DNA from: Rhynchospora pubera
Taxonomy: Eukaryota; Streptophyta; Magnoliopsida; Poales; Cyperaceae
Reading direction: 5' to 3'
DNA length: 64,000 nucleotides
Assembly (NCBI GenBank): GCA_028095005.1
Contig: CM051459.1
Location: forward strand, 254,868,229 to 254,932,228
In this document: one piece after another, positions 37,546 through 49,000 of the stretch
Numbering within the stretch: position 1 is the first letter of the stretch
How the letters are laid out: every line of letters begins with the position of its first letter
Position numbers and translations under genes: made by a program
The notes under the pieces: generated by a model
What the model saw: only the letters and a program-made list of their open reading frames with translations
Told to the model about the DNA's origin: nothing
The model's database searches: none

Positions 37546-38701
37546 CGACTCACTCTGATTGCGTGATTGCATAAAATGTTGATTACTGTAAGTAAAACTC
37601 GTCAATATGTCATGAACGAATTTACAGCCACAGGCCCCAATAACATATTGAGGTGAAATCATACAAGAAAGTTTGAGGCTAATGTATTCTGGGTTTTGGC
37701 CCGTTACTTATCTAAGGACTATGGACCCATTTTGTTTTGTTTGATCCCTATTATTATCGTTAAAAAAATAAAGAGCCTTGTTATTATTAATATATCTACG
37801 TTTTATACTTTTATTTCTATTTCTACTTCAAGTTTTCAATATCATACCGAAACCTCTACCGGCCTGATGATCGAAATCCAGTATTTTCAGATATTTTCTC
37901 TCATAATATCGGATATCGTTATTTCGATCACTATTTCGATAACCGGTATTATCAGAATTTTCCGGTAATTGGTAGGATATTGAAAACACTGACTTTTACT
38001 ACTGGTATTGTTGATATTTCCATTTTAATCCATGTGTGAAATAAAAACTAGTTTATAGAGATGACGGCGCTTTTTTTTTTCTTTTTTGCATTTGGTATTT
38101 TCGATTTTTGTTCCATTGAAAAAGAGGTAAACCTCCTGTGGCGGATATTTAGAATTTGCAATTTTTTTCAGCTAAATCCCAGAAAATAAAAAAGAGTCAT
38201 ATTTTACCTGAAAAAATGAAAATATTATTATAAGTAAAACATAACGGTCGAATGAATAACAATATAATATATTTTTATATTATTCATTTTTTTTATATTT
38301 GAGAGGTCATTTAGAAAGTCATTTAGCAGGTTATTGATTTTATCCTGAGTTTACAATTTCGGAGGTAAAAATTGAAAACATCCGATTTGGATACAGTTAC
38401 TACTGAATTAAAGCGTCTTATATATGTTTTTTTTTTACTGATTTATATTGTAACTGAATTTAAACGTGTTTATATATTTCTTTTTACCGTTGATGAAATC
38501 GTAACTGGTATTAATGACAACATAGAAGAACCAGTGGTAAGAATAAGACATCAGTAATTAAGCGCCACGTGTTTTACGTGGGACAAAGATGTCAGAAATT
38601 TGATTCGCCAAACGGCCATATCGATGGCTCTTTCACACGTTATACCTTCTCTCCTTAACAAGGCTCCCATTTAATTTTTTTATTATTATACTCTCCGATT
38701 T

Positions 38702-38723
38702 TTTTTTTTTTTTTTTGAGGAAA
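38702..38723 (-). mobile_element. Minimal poly(A)-tailed insertion with 14-bp target duplication
   Basis: The 14 bases atactctccgattt occur at 38688-38701 and again at 38724-38737. Between them is only a T run followed by gaggaaa. On the minus strand this is a few bases plus a poly(A) tail, the signature of a target-primed retrotransposition event that copied almost nothing but the tail. Confidence 0.6.
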
Positions 38724-39426
38724 ATACTCTCCGATTTAATTCTCTGTGGCACACTGGCATCGACATATGCATACGATGCCACACTGTCTTTTCTTTTCTT
38801 TATTATAATATCAAGTTGTTCTATCAAAAAGACGATTATATTTCGAATATCCATCAACAAGTACGATTTTTAAGATATATTAATCATTGAATAAAGTTTC
38901 CACAAAAATTCATAGAAACGGCCCAAATTATAAAACATAAATGTTCAGATACCAAAGTGCTTAACTTTTTGAGAACAAAAATTGTCTATAAGTAGTTTTA
39001 TTGAAACACTGTAATTTAGCAAAATTTGGGTTGGTGACAAAGCATATTGGGATTAAAAAAAGGAGAAAGATAAATTATTTTGAAATTGATCTCAATTTAT
39101 CATTGTTTAACAAAGAAATAGAAGTATCAAAATATTTTTTTGACACTTGTATGATTTTCACCTCAATATGTTATTGAGGACATAAATAATACATAAAAAG
39201 TATGTTTTTTTTTTTCCAATAATGTGGTGACAAAAGAGAAAATGCTCTAGTTCTCTAGCTTCAAACTTATAATTTTGTCACGCTATAAATTTGTACACCA
39301 CACATTAGACTACTAGCGGCGTACAATTGCAATTCATATGATAATTTAATAAAAAGTTTCCTAAAATTTTCACAACTACTACGTTTTGCATTAAACATAG
39401 TACGGAGGAGTTTAAATATACTCTTA

Positions 39427-39604
39427 GGGGCCGTTTGGATGGAAGTTGGAATTTGAGTAATTTGGAAAATTTTCTATTCCTAGGCATAAATTTATTATAA
39501 ACAATCAAAACTCTTCACAAAATTACACATTTTCCTATATATTTATGCCTAGGAATATGAAATTCCCCAAATTTCCCAAATTCCTAAGCGACCCAAACGG
39601 CTCC
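39427..39604. mobile_element. Tourist-like MITE, 178 bases, TTA target duplication
   Basis: Starts GGGGCCGTTTGGATGG and ends CCCAAACGGCTCC, an inverted pair. TTA flanks both sides (39424-39426 and 39605-39607), the hallmark duplication of PIF/Harbinger elements. 'cctaggcataaatttat' and its inverted partner 'atatttatgcctagg' extend the arms inside. Confidence 0.85.
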
Positions 39605-39825
39605 TTAGCTCTACCGCACTAAGATTCTTAACTTTAGCGCGCTAATTAAGCATTTAAATTAAAAAAATATTTAGTAACCATTAAAATCTAAAAAAAAATT
39701 GCAATCCGCATCATATTATTATGAATGATATAATATCATTAAGCAACAAAACAAGAAAATAAGTTAACAATTAACATCGATCAATTCAATCAATGTCACA
39801 CTTGACGTTTCTTCTTTCTTTCTTT

Positions 39826-40050
39826 TGTTTTTTTTTTTTTTTTTGAAATTTCATTAGGAACACGTTAAGTTAAGTCGTTTACATCCCCATTCAACATAGA
39901 ACAAACAAACATACGGAACTACATAAATCACCAACCACAAATAATCCAGCACCTCCGTCGACGGCTTCTTTTTCACCCCTTCCCCTCCGACTCAAACACA
40001 GACTCCACAGTGAACACACTGCCTCACCTACCGAAATATCAGAAATTAGA
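39826..40050 (-). mobile_element. Possible 3' tail of a LINE-like element
   Basis: On the minus strand a stretch ending 'cctaatgaaatttc' runs into a run of about 18 A (plus-strand T at 39826-39843). The adjoining minus-strand frame has no recognisable domain and no target duplication was found. It lies just upstream of the formin start codon and may have altered the gene's 5' end. Confidence 0.25.
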
Positions 40051-40064
40051 TACCTCATGAAAGT

Positions 40065-43000
40065 ATGAAACCAGGCCACCGCCGTATCTTGCACCAACCT
40101 CTCGTCCCTATTCAATGGACTCCACCACCTCCTTCTCCACCTTCACCTCCTCTGTTCTCTTCTGACCCCTTATCCACCTCCACCTCCTCCTCTTCCTCTC
40201 CATCTCAGCATGACTCCTCCACCACCAAAATCGCCATAATAGTCTCCTCCATCTTTGTTGGTTTTCTTTTCTTTCTCTCAATTCTATTCCTACTCTTCCA
40301 AAACCGTGAGGCTCGAAACCCGTCTTCCAAACGCAAGAGAGAAGCATCGTCTAGTGACCTCCTTGCTCCGGCAAGAGACGACAACTCTCAAGTGGGGTCT
40401 ACCGAGTCGTTAGGTCATGCCGATATGATGGTGCAATTGGATTTAAACCATCCAAGCCCTGAAATCAATCCGTTACCTCCTCTGCCAAACAGAGAACCCT
40501 TGCTGATAAGCCTGAGTTACTCGAGCCCCGAAATCAAGCCGTTGGCACCTCTACCGAGACATCTGCCTGATAACACGGCTGCGTCAGATGAAGATGTGCT
40601 AGTTTTCACATCGAAGAGGTCGTTAGAGAAGTCGTATAGTTGGAGCGGTATGACAAGGTTTTCTATTGGCTCGAGCCCGAATTTGTCGCAACAGCAAACG
40701 CCGCCTCGGGCACAGCCGATAGATTTACATGAAAATGTCGAAGGCATAGGCAACTCGGACGCATCAATTGTTTGGGGAAGGTTTAAATCGAGATCATTGA
40801 GGTAACAATGCTTGTTCTTCCATTTCGTGTATCTGACAAAATATATATAAATAGTTTAGTTAGAATATTGAGTCGTACCTGCCATCTAAAACATGGTTTT
40901 GGTTATGTTTGGTAGATTGGATGATGACATGATTGAGATTATTACTTCTGCTGTTGGCAAAGAAGAAGGGATGGCAAGGCGGGGAGGTGCTTCGGTACCA
41001 AAACGAGATAACGGAGTATTGAATTTAGAGAAAGCCGAGAGTATTGAGATTTTGCTGAGGGCTTTGAATCTGACAACAGAGGATGTTTGTGGAGCGCTCT
41101 TAGATGGTAAGATTCTTTTCAAGATTCGCGCAAGTTTCTTATTTTATAAAAAAATGTTGGTGTCTAATATATTGGACGGATGGGTCCGTCCAATACGATC
41201 GATTTCATATTTTTGAATTTCAAATGACTGATATGAACTGTTCAGTATGTTCTTCATATTGGTTCCGTTTGGATTTCATTTGGGAAGAAGAGAAGAAGGA
41301 ATAAGAGAATAAAGTTATTATAAACAATTCAAATTCTTCACAAAGTTACACACTTCCTAATACTTCTTCCCACTTCTTCCCACACCTTATCCAAACGGAG
41401 CCAATTTGAAAACTTATAAGAAATCAATTTTTTATATTTTTTTTCGAAATTTTTTACTATTTTTTTTGTATTTTAGAAAATTCATGATATAAAAACGATT
41501 TTCTAAAATATCAGAAAATAGTAAAAATTTTTTAAAAAAATAAAAAAATTAATTTTCTATAAATTTTTAATATGGAGAACATGTTGAACGGTTCGAATCG
41601 GTCATTTAAAATTTAAAAATATAAAAATGATCATATTAGACGGACCTCATCCGTCTAATATATTAAACTCTAGCATTTCTCAAAATTCACATCCTCTGTT
41701 CTCACGTGGAACACAATCTTTTGGAAGACCAGTTTGGTATTAAAAAACTTAAATGGTACTAAGTGAAAACATTATACTATTAACCATAAGTTTAAATAGC
41801 GGCTGCAATAGCGGCGCTATAGCGGTGCTATTTGGTACACTGCTATAACGCTACAGATTTAGCGGCCTGTCCGATAGCGCGACCTATAGCGGGAAATAGC
41901 GGGGTATAGCGTGAAATAGCGGAAAATAGTGGGTGATATTGCGGTATAATACGGAAATAGCGCTGCAGTTTATAATTTGCTGATATAGCAGTAGTATTTT
42001 GGACATAACTTTCGCATACGAACTCCGATTGATATGATTCAAAGTTCTATGGAAAGCTTACAAAACTGGCCACAATTTTTATGTTTTGACCATTTTCAAA
42101 TTCTTAAAATTTAATGGTCAAATATGCATAGAAAATAAATATAATTTTAATTAGTGTTTATTAGTTGCTTGAAATTATTTTAATTTTTTATTTTAGACTA
42201 AACTAGACCTTCAAAATACACTTGTCTGTGCAAATCTGCTATGGTCCGATAGCGGCCGCTAAATACCCGCTATCCGCTATGATATTAGCATGTCCGCTAC
42301 GAGTCCGCTATCCGCTATTTAAACCTTTGCTATTAACTATTTTCATTGTTTTGTATTCACGGAAAAAAGATTAGGAGATTTTGAATGCGATAGATGATTT
42401 CCTAATTCGTCATGTTCCAAAACGGTACGACGTCCGAGATAATGACAGTAATATCCTATCTGATTGGTCATAATTAATTATTATTACATTATACATATCA
42501 CATATTTATTGCTTTATTTATTATTGTCACTGTTGATATGTTACTATTGTTAATATCGTTGTCATTTTAATCGAACGCGCCTTGTAATAATATTACTATA
42601 TATTACTATTTATTTATTATTTTTAGCATTTATAATTATTTTGTTTCATCATCATCGTCATTATGATTTTACTATAATTGTAGTGTTGTTTAATTATTGT
42701 TCGTACTGGTGAAAGATGGGAAAACATATTTTGCTTACATTTAGTTGAAGCTTTATTGTATTTATTTTTTGTATTAATTTTCGATGTTTTACGTTTAGTA
42801 TATCTACAAGTTATTTAGTATGAAGAGTACTACGGTTTTTCCAAATCCCCTTAGAAAATTTATACTAACTCTAATTTTCTAAACATAATAAAGACATTTG
42901 ATTACAGAACTAAAATGAAACGAAAATTGTTAATTCTTCAGTACATCCAGAGTGCTCAATTTGAACTAATACTAGCAGCAGTGCCCACCCAATGTGTGGG

Positions 43001-46000
43001 CAGACTTCAATATATGAGAAATACTTTCTTAATAAGAATTATTTTTATTTTTTTACAGATCTCTATGTTTCCTTAGTTGTTTTTTTAGGATCATTTGATG
43101 ATAATTCTTCCACATTCCATCATCTCATTTTTGTTTTAAGAAATTTCTTTTTCACTCTTAACCAACATCTGCTGGACTTGTCGCTTAGTGAAGTATATCT
43201 TTATCATTGCATTAAGTTTATTTGCAAACTGAGTGAGATGTGAGAAATGTAGACTTATAATTCCTGTAAAAATTCTTTTTCGTTTGTATTCCAAGCCACT
43301 GCATGCTATATGTTCTTTTCTTTTCTCAAATTAATTGCTACTTGCATATGCCGGAGAAAATATAGTAAGAAGAAAGGGCTCATAAGACAATTGTTTAAAC
43401 AAATCAGCAATATATTTTCATTCAATTCTATTTGCATGAAGTAGAAATTCATCTAATTTTCATGTTAATGAGAAAAATTTATATGTAAGTCTTTGCAAAG
43501 ACTGAGGTGCCTAGAATTAAAGAAGAGAGAATAAAAATAAAGTACTCAGAGCAAGGAAATAACGCGACAAAAATTGGTTTGCAAAAAATTATAAAGCTCA
43601 TATTTTCCAACTATCAGATACAAATTTGTTCCTATTGAATGCAAACTATAGCTTTCAGGTACAAATTTCTTCCCATTGTCCTTTGTACACTAGTGCCACA
43701 CAGCCTGACCAATAAAATAAAATTTGACTAATGAGCATCAAAGCATTCTAGTAGTATTGATACTTATTTTATTAGAAATGACAGAATTTCTAATTTAACA
43801 AACATTCCAGACAAAGAACACGGATCAAATATTTATAATTAACAATGAATCAGAACTCACAGATTCAGTAAATGAAATTGAATAAAACAACTATGAAGCA
43901 ATCAGCTCGTTAGACTTTTGCTAAACTAAATAGAGAGCAAAGAACATTAAGTGAGGACAATTTCTGCCATTAAATTTGGAAAAAAAAACTGATTGCTGTT
44001 ATTGCAATCAGAATATTGATAAAAACATGATAAACTGGCTGTGGAATTTACCTAAATATTCTTGTACTACAGCCGAAATCAAGTAATATTGTTCCATTTA
44101 AGAGACTTCTGTTATTCCGGAATGCATCTCTATAAGAATCCATCCTAACCTGCAGAAAAAAAATAAGCATCAACTGAGGCACTTCAACTTGCACGCTTCT
44201 TTCTAACTGTAGAAGATCAATAATATCAAAATAGATACCTTAAAATGTGGAAATGCATGTCTTGGTCACACTTGAAAGCTTGGTCACAGATCCAGCATTT
44301 ATTTTGTGAGACCTACCAACAAGAAAAAGAACAGAATTGTGATAAAAAGAGACTAACAAGTTCACCTTGAGGCAGAAAGAGGCTATGGTAGGGGTAGCAT
44401 GAGCTCCCTGATTGGAAACATTTGCAACTAAATACATGCTTTTTCCCATCATTCTTTCAAGTGGGTTGCAAAATTTCTAATGTTCGTCTAAAACGTGATT
44501 GCAAAGATATGCTTGTAATTCAAAACAATTGTAAGATCATGCCCCATGACATTTCCCGCACCACCCCCTGTAATCACTAATTTGACAAAGCTGCTTTATT
44601 TTATTATTAGTTGTATAGTTGTAGAATCTAAATTCTGCAAGGACAATCCTATAAATACAAGAATTCGTCATAACATATGATCTGCTTATAAACAAAAAAG
44701 ATCTTCCTATATCTTACAAAATTTTGAAACTTCTAGTAACGAATAAGAATCTCATCATAGAAAATGAGGATCAACAAATACAGACCTGAGACCTGATATA
44801 ATTCATGAGCTTGAGAGAACCATAAAAATTGAGCCCCGAATTCTTCACGACACCATAGAAATCAAAACAATGCTCTGATTGAACAGAAACTAAAAGAGTA
44901 GCAACCTTGTGTCAGGGGGCTTCTGGATCAGAGAAGAAGAATCCAGAGACAACTGTGGGCATTGAGACCTTTAGTTGTTTCGGCTGTAGCCTTAGGAAGG
45001 GTGGTTCAGATCTTAGAAGAAAGAATTAGCAACTCAAGATGCGGCAAGGCGGAGTGGTGGTGCTGGCGAATGGTTGAGTACGAAGAGCCGGAAAACGGTG
45101 GTGGAGATCGGATCTGATCAGGAAAGGAGCTGAGTAAGGAGGAGGTGAACCTTTAGTTTCACATGTGCTCGAATAAATTTTTGAAACTGTATACAGAAAA
45201 AGGAAGCTTGTCATATGTGTAACTAATGTAACGTCTTTATCAAGATCATATGAGGGGAATGAGCGAAAGCAACGAACTTTTTTCTCAAGGAATCTTACCC
45301 AGTATCAATCTCCTTTTCACACTGCTCTACCTTGATCAGTGGATCTTTAGATGAATCATTCTGGATCTGAAATAAAAAAAAAATAAGAACAAGTAAATAT
45401 AATTTTTCACAAGAGTAATTGACCAAACACAACCAGTTAATACCCAATTCCTTCAATAAGTCAGAACTTTTACTCTAAATTGTTACTCACATATTCTGAT
45501 AAAAATTCTTTGGGAACAGTAAACAATTTCTTGAGGCATTGCCTTTTTCAACACCCAAATCTCTGCACCTTCGCAACATTTACCAATTTGTTAGTTGCCT
45601 CGGATACACAAAAAATAGTTTAACGATGCATTACAGAGAATCGAACCAGCTCCGCAGCTGTACCTGTATCTGATACACATCCGATGTAAATTGGCAAACA
45701 TTGTAAGGTACGCCCGATGGCGTAATAGAATATTCTAATAGCCTTACCAAAGGATTCAGTCCCCATTACAATGTGATAAATGAGAGTGTGATGGAGAGAG
45801 AAATACTTGAGTGCGTCTGGGATAACCATGCGCTTTGTACGGTCATATGGAGGAGGCACACCTTCATAGGCCTTCCACCTGGCCAGAGCAGCTGCTCCCC
45901 TCTTTGTCTTGTGCGGAATCATTCTGCATAAGAGCACATGAAATTTTCAATAACACTTCATCTTTTAGCGAACGAGACCGCCCGATATGCAGATCTCCTC

Positions 46001-49000
46001 GCATCGCACCACCACGACGCGTTGGCCGTTCAAGAGCTCCTTGGCGAGGATGGAGGCGAGGCGGCCGAGCATGTGTTGCCTCGCATCCACCACGATGCGC
46101 CGTGCGCAGATCCCCGATCCCGACACCATTTTTGATGGATGAAGCCAGATGCTCCTAGGATGATGAAATTGGGAGCGATTTGGTTGGCCTCCCATCGCCT
46201 CTACAGGGAACCGCGTCTAGGGTTATGGATCGTCAAAAGGAGAGAAGCTAAAAAGAGAGTAGAAGGGAGCGGCGCCAGTATACAAACCCTAGCGAAGCAA
46301 AAGTGGAAAGAGATCTATTTTATTGCGCTTTGTCTAACTTGGAAGGATATCGGCAGAGATCGATCGAAGAGGAAAGGATAAAGGAATATAAAAAATAATG
46401 AAATTTTAATGAAAAGTGCGACAAAAAAAAAAGAAACGGAGAATCGAACCGGTTACGTTACAGCGCTAACTTGCACGAGCGCAATATCGCTGGAGTAAAA
46501 TGTTAACAGCTCTATACGAAAGATTAAACCTTTTATCTCAGTATTAATTCTACACCACTGATCTGATCAAATCGAAAAAATGAACGGTCTATATTACATT
46601 GGGTAAACATTTGTTTGCTCTTTTCGGTTCAAATTTTGGATAGACCTTTGAACTTGTGCTTTTATAAGTAGTAAAGATATAGTCAGGATCTTTTTTTTTT
46701 ATGAACTTGAATTTTTCGGGATATATTTGTTGCTATATTATATTAAAATTTTTTACAATTGAGCGTTTTTTGTTAAAAAAGAAAAGAAAAGGAAAAACTA
46801 ATACCAGATATGGACAATAAAATTTCCATTTTCCACGGATACGTATTAAAGATACTTTTTGGTCGGATGTGTGACATTATTTTCCCATCAAATCAAGATA
46901 ATTCAGTAAGATTCGTGGGTCTCATGATATCTCGTTTGTGCATTTAACATGAACCTAATAACCCCGTAATCAAAAGTGAAATGATGAGGTCTGCAATATA
47001 GTAGGCTTTTTTTAAAAAAAAAAATTAGACACACTCTTTTATTTACAAAAAAAAAAAAAACTAATCAGAATCGATTTCATTGTTATTGATTTTATATGGA
47101 GAAGGGACGATTTTGTTTGAAATAAAATTTGATGATCAGATGAGTGACGAGAAAAATTGGTGAGAGATCACAATCCGATTGCTCTCCTTCAATTTCCACC
47201 AATTTCTTTTCTGGCTAGAATTTCACAGTAGAATTTGAGGGGTTGAAATCAACTCTTACCATAAAATATCCCCTGCCGATTACGAAATTTAACGAAATCG
47301 AAAGTTTTCCTCAATTATATCACTTTCGATTGTTTGAAATTCTGATAGAAAAAAAAAAATTAACCTTTACCTTCTTTTTTGTAGTAACTCCTGAGTACGT
47401 TTGGATCAAGCGATATAAAAATGATATTTTAATTCAAATTTAAAAATATTTGCCTTCATTATTGAATTTTTTTTTTTTTGAACTTCAAAGCCCGTAGGCA
47501 CTTCATTATTGAATTTGAAAAAACCTCCAGACTGGAATATTTTTTTGACATAAAGGCGTAGGCAGACAGCAGACTCGAGTTTTTTTTTTTTCACTAGGTA
47601 GCGGCTATCTAGAAAGTAGGCAGACTCGTGTTCAAAAGAGACCCGGATTTGCATGTGTATTAGTCTCACTCGAAAATTTTTTCTTAATTCTCTCTGGAAA
47701 AAGATATACACTCCTTAAATTAACCTTTATTTTCTTTTAAAAAGCTGTCCTCTAACATCACCCGAGTCTTGTCAAGACTCAGGTAACTTGCAGAATACCT
47801 GAGTGTGCAATCAAATCAAATCAAATCAATTGGAACTTTATATTTTGTCCCTTCTGCCTTTGCAAATCTTCTGTGTTACTCCCTCTGCTTATATACGTGT
47901 AACAAGTTCGTTACATCATCCTGAATGATTTCATCGCTTCTTCAAAAAAGAGAAAAAAAAAATAAAACGACCGACTCTAACTCCATGGAATTTGTGTATC
48001 TATTGGACACTCATGTAACAAGTTCCTCTTCAGTATTATCTCATCATTCTCTCTTTATCGTCAATTAAATTTTTTTTTTTTTCGAAATATTTGTCGAGCG
48101 TATTTTTTTTTTTTTGCCTCTAATCCTCATCCCTGCCAACGTGTACCCATCCCATCTCCTCTTGACGCTTATATATACTTCCATGCCTCCCCTCCCACGA
48201 TATCGTGTAAAATAATACTAATTGTTCTCATATATATCCTAACTGTTCTATAATATACTATTAATTATTCGTCCTAGTCTATGATACTTATTGTTCTGGA
48301 AAAAATATTTGACCTGAGAAAAAATGTTAATTGTCCTGAAAAAAAAATTTAATTGTCTTAGAAAATGTTACTAATTGTCTTGGAATAAAATTGTCCTAGA
48401 AAAATGTTAAGTATTCTAGAAAAAATATTCTCTATGGAAAAAATATTAATTGTCCTAAAAAATCTAATTGTCGTGAAAATTGTTAACTGTTCGAGAAGAA
48501 AATTAATTGTGCTGTAAAAAAATGTTAATTATTCTGGAAAATAATGAGGCGGGGAGAAAGAGGGACACATAGGTACTAGAATAGGATGGAGGAAATGCGC
48601 TCTGGGATAATTTGAAAAATAAAAATAAAAATATAGTTAGCACTTAATTAGTCACATTTCGAAAAAATAAAAATATTTTTTCAGAAAATGAGATGATAAT
48701 TATATGGGATATACTTTATCACCCGTAAGTAATTTACTTCAGGAAATGTGAACTAATACGTAATTGCGATAATTGATTCTGACCAAATTATCTCTTGAAC
48801 AAACTGCTTTCACACAAATTATAGCAAATACGATAACTTGATAATCCAAAATTGGTTCTTTTTAAAATGTTTAAAATTTTTATTTTCTCGAGCGTAAAGG
48901 CCCGTAGGCATAATGTTCAATTTTTTTTTTCTCGCTAAAAAATTTTAGTGCATCTCTATCTCTATTACTTATAAACTACTTATAAACGTATGTATTCAAA

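Larger units (their letters stand above)
36138..37638. mobile_element. 1.5 kb transposon-like element of extreme composition
   Basis: Both borders carry AATA (36134-36137 and 37639-37642). The termini are GGGCCCG and, reverse-complemented from the right, GGGGCCTG. Just inside, TGCAATCAAGCAGTCAGA on the left has an inverted partner TGCAATCACGCAATCAGA on the right (near 37555-37572). The interior is a mosaic: a 'cgtcgccgtcgcg' GC-rich block (36240-36490), an AT-rich minisatellite (36490-37120), and a purine-only-like 'gaggcggag' block (37180-37545). The short ends suggest PIF/Harbinger or CACTA relatives, but the class is not settled. The long frames in it (171 codons on the minus strand) are low-complexity. 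Confidence 0.5.
37643..40064. other. Intergenic region upstream of the formin-like gene
   Basis: No gene is supported. It contains the tiny poly(T) insertion at 38702-38723, a Tourist-like MITE (39427-39604), and a poly(T) run followed by a possible retroelement tail (39826 onward). At 37760-37990 'taccgg', 'atcggatatcg' and 'aaccggtattatcag' words hint at a decayed DNA element. Confidence 0.4.

Noticed and set aside
37147..37662. 171-codon minus-strand frame rich in Ser, Leu, Pro and Arg
   Set aside because: It is the complement of the purine-rich tract; low-complexity sequence without stops gives long frames by chance, and no domain is visible.
45640..45665. tRNA-like T-arm word (minus GGTTCGATTCTC), also near 46441
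   Set aside because: No acceptor stem, D-arm or anticodon arm could be paired around either site. They could be SINE box B remnants, but there is no second promoter box at the right distance.
48215..48545. Repeat array considered as a CRISPR-like array
   Set aside because: The units are degenerate, there are no unique spacers of constant size, and the context is a plant intron.
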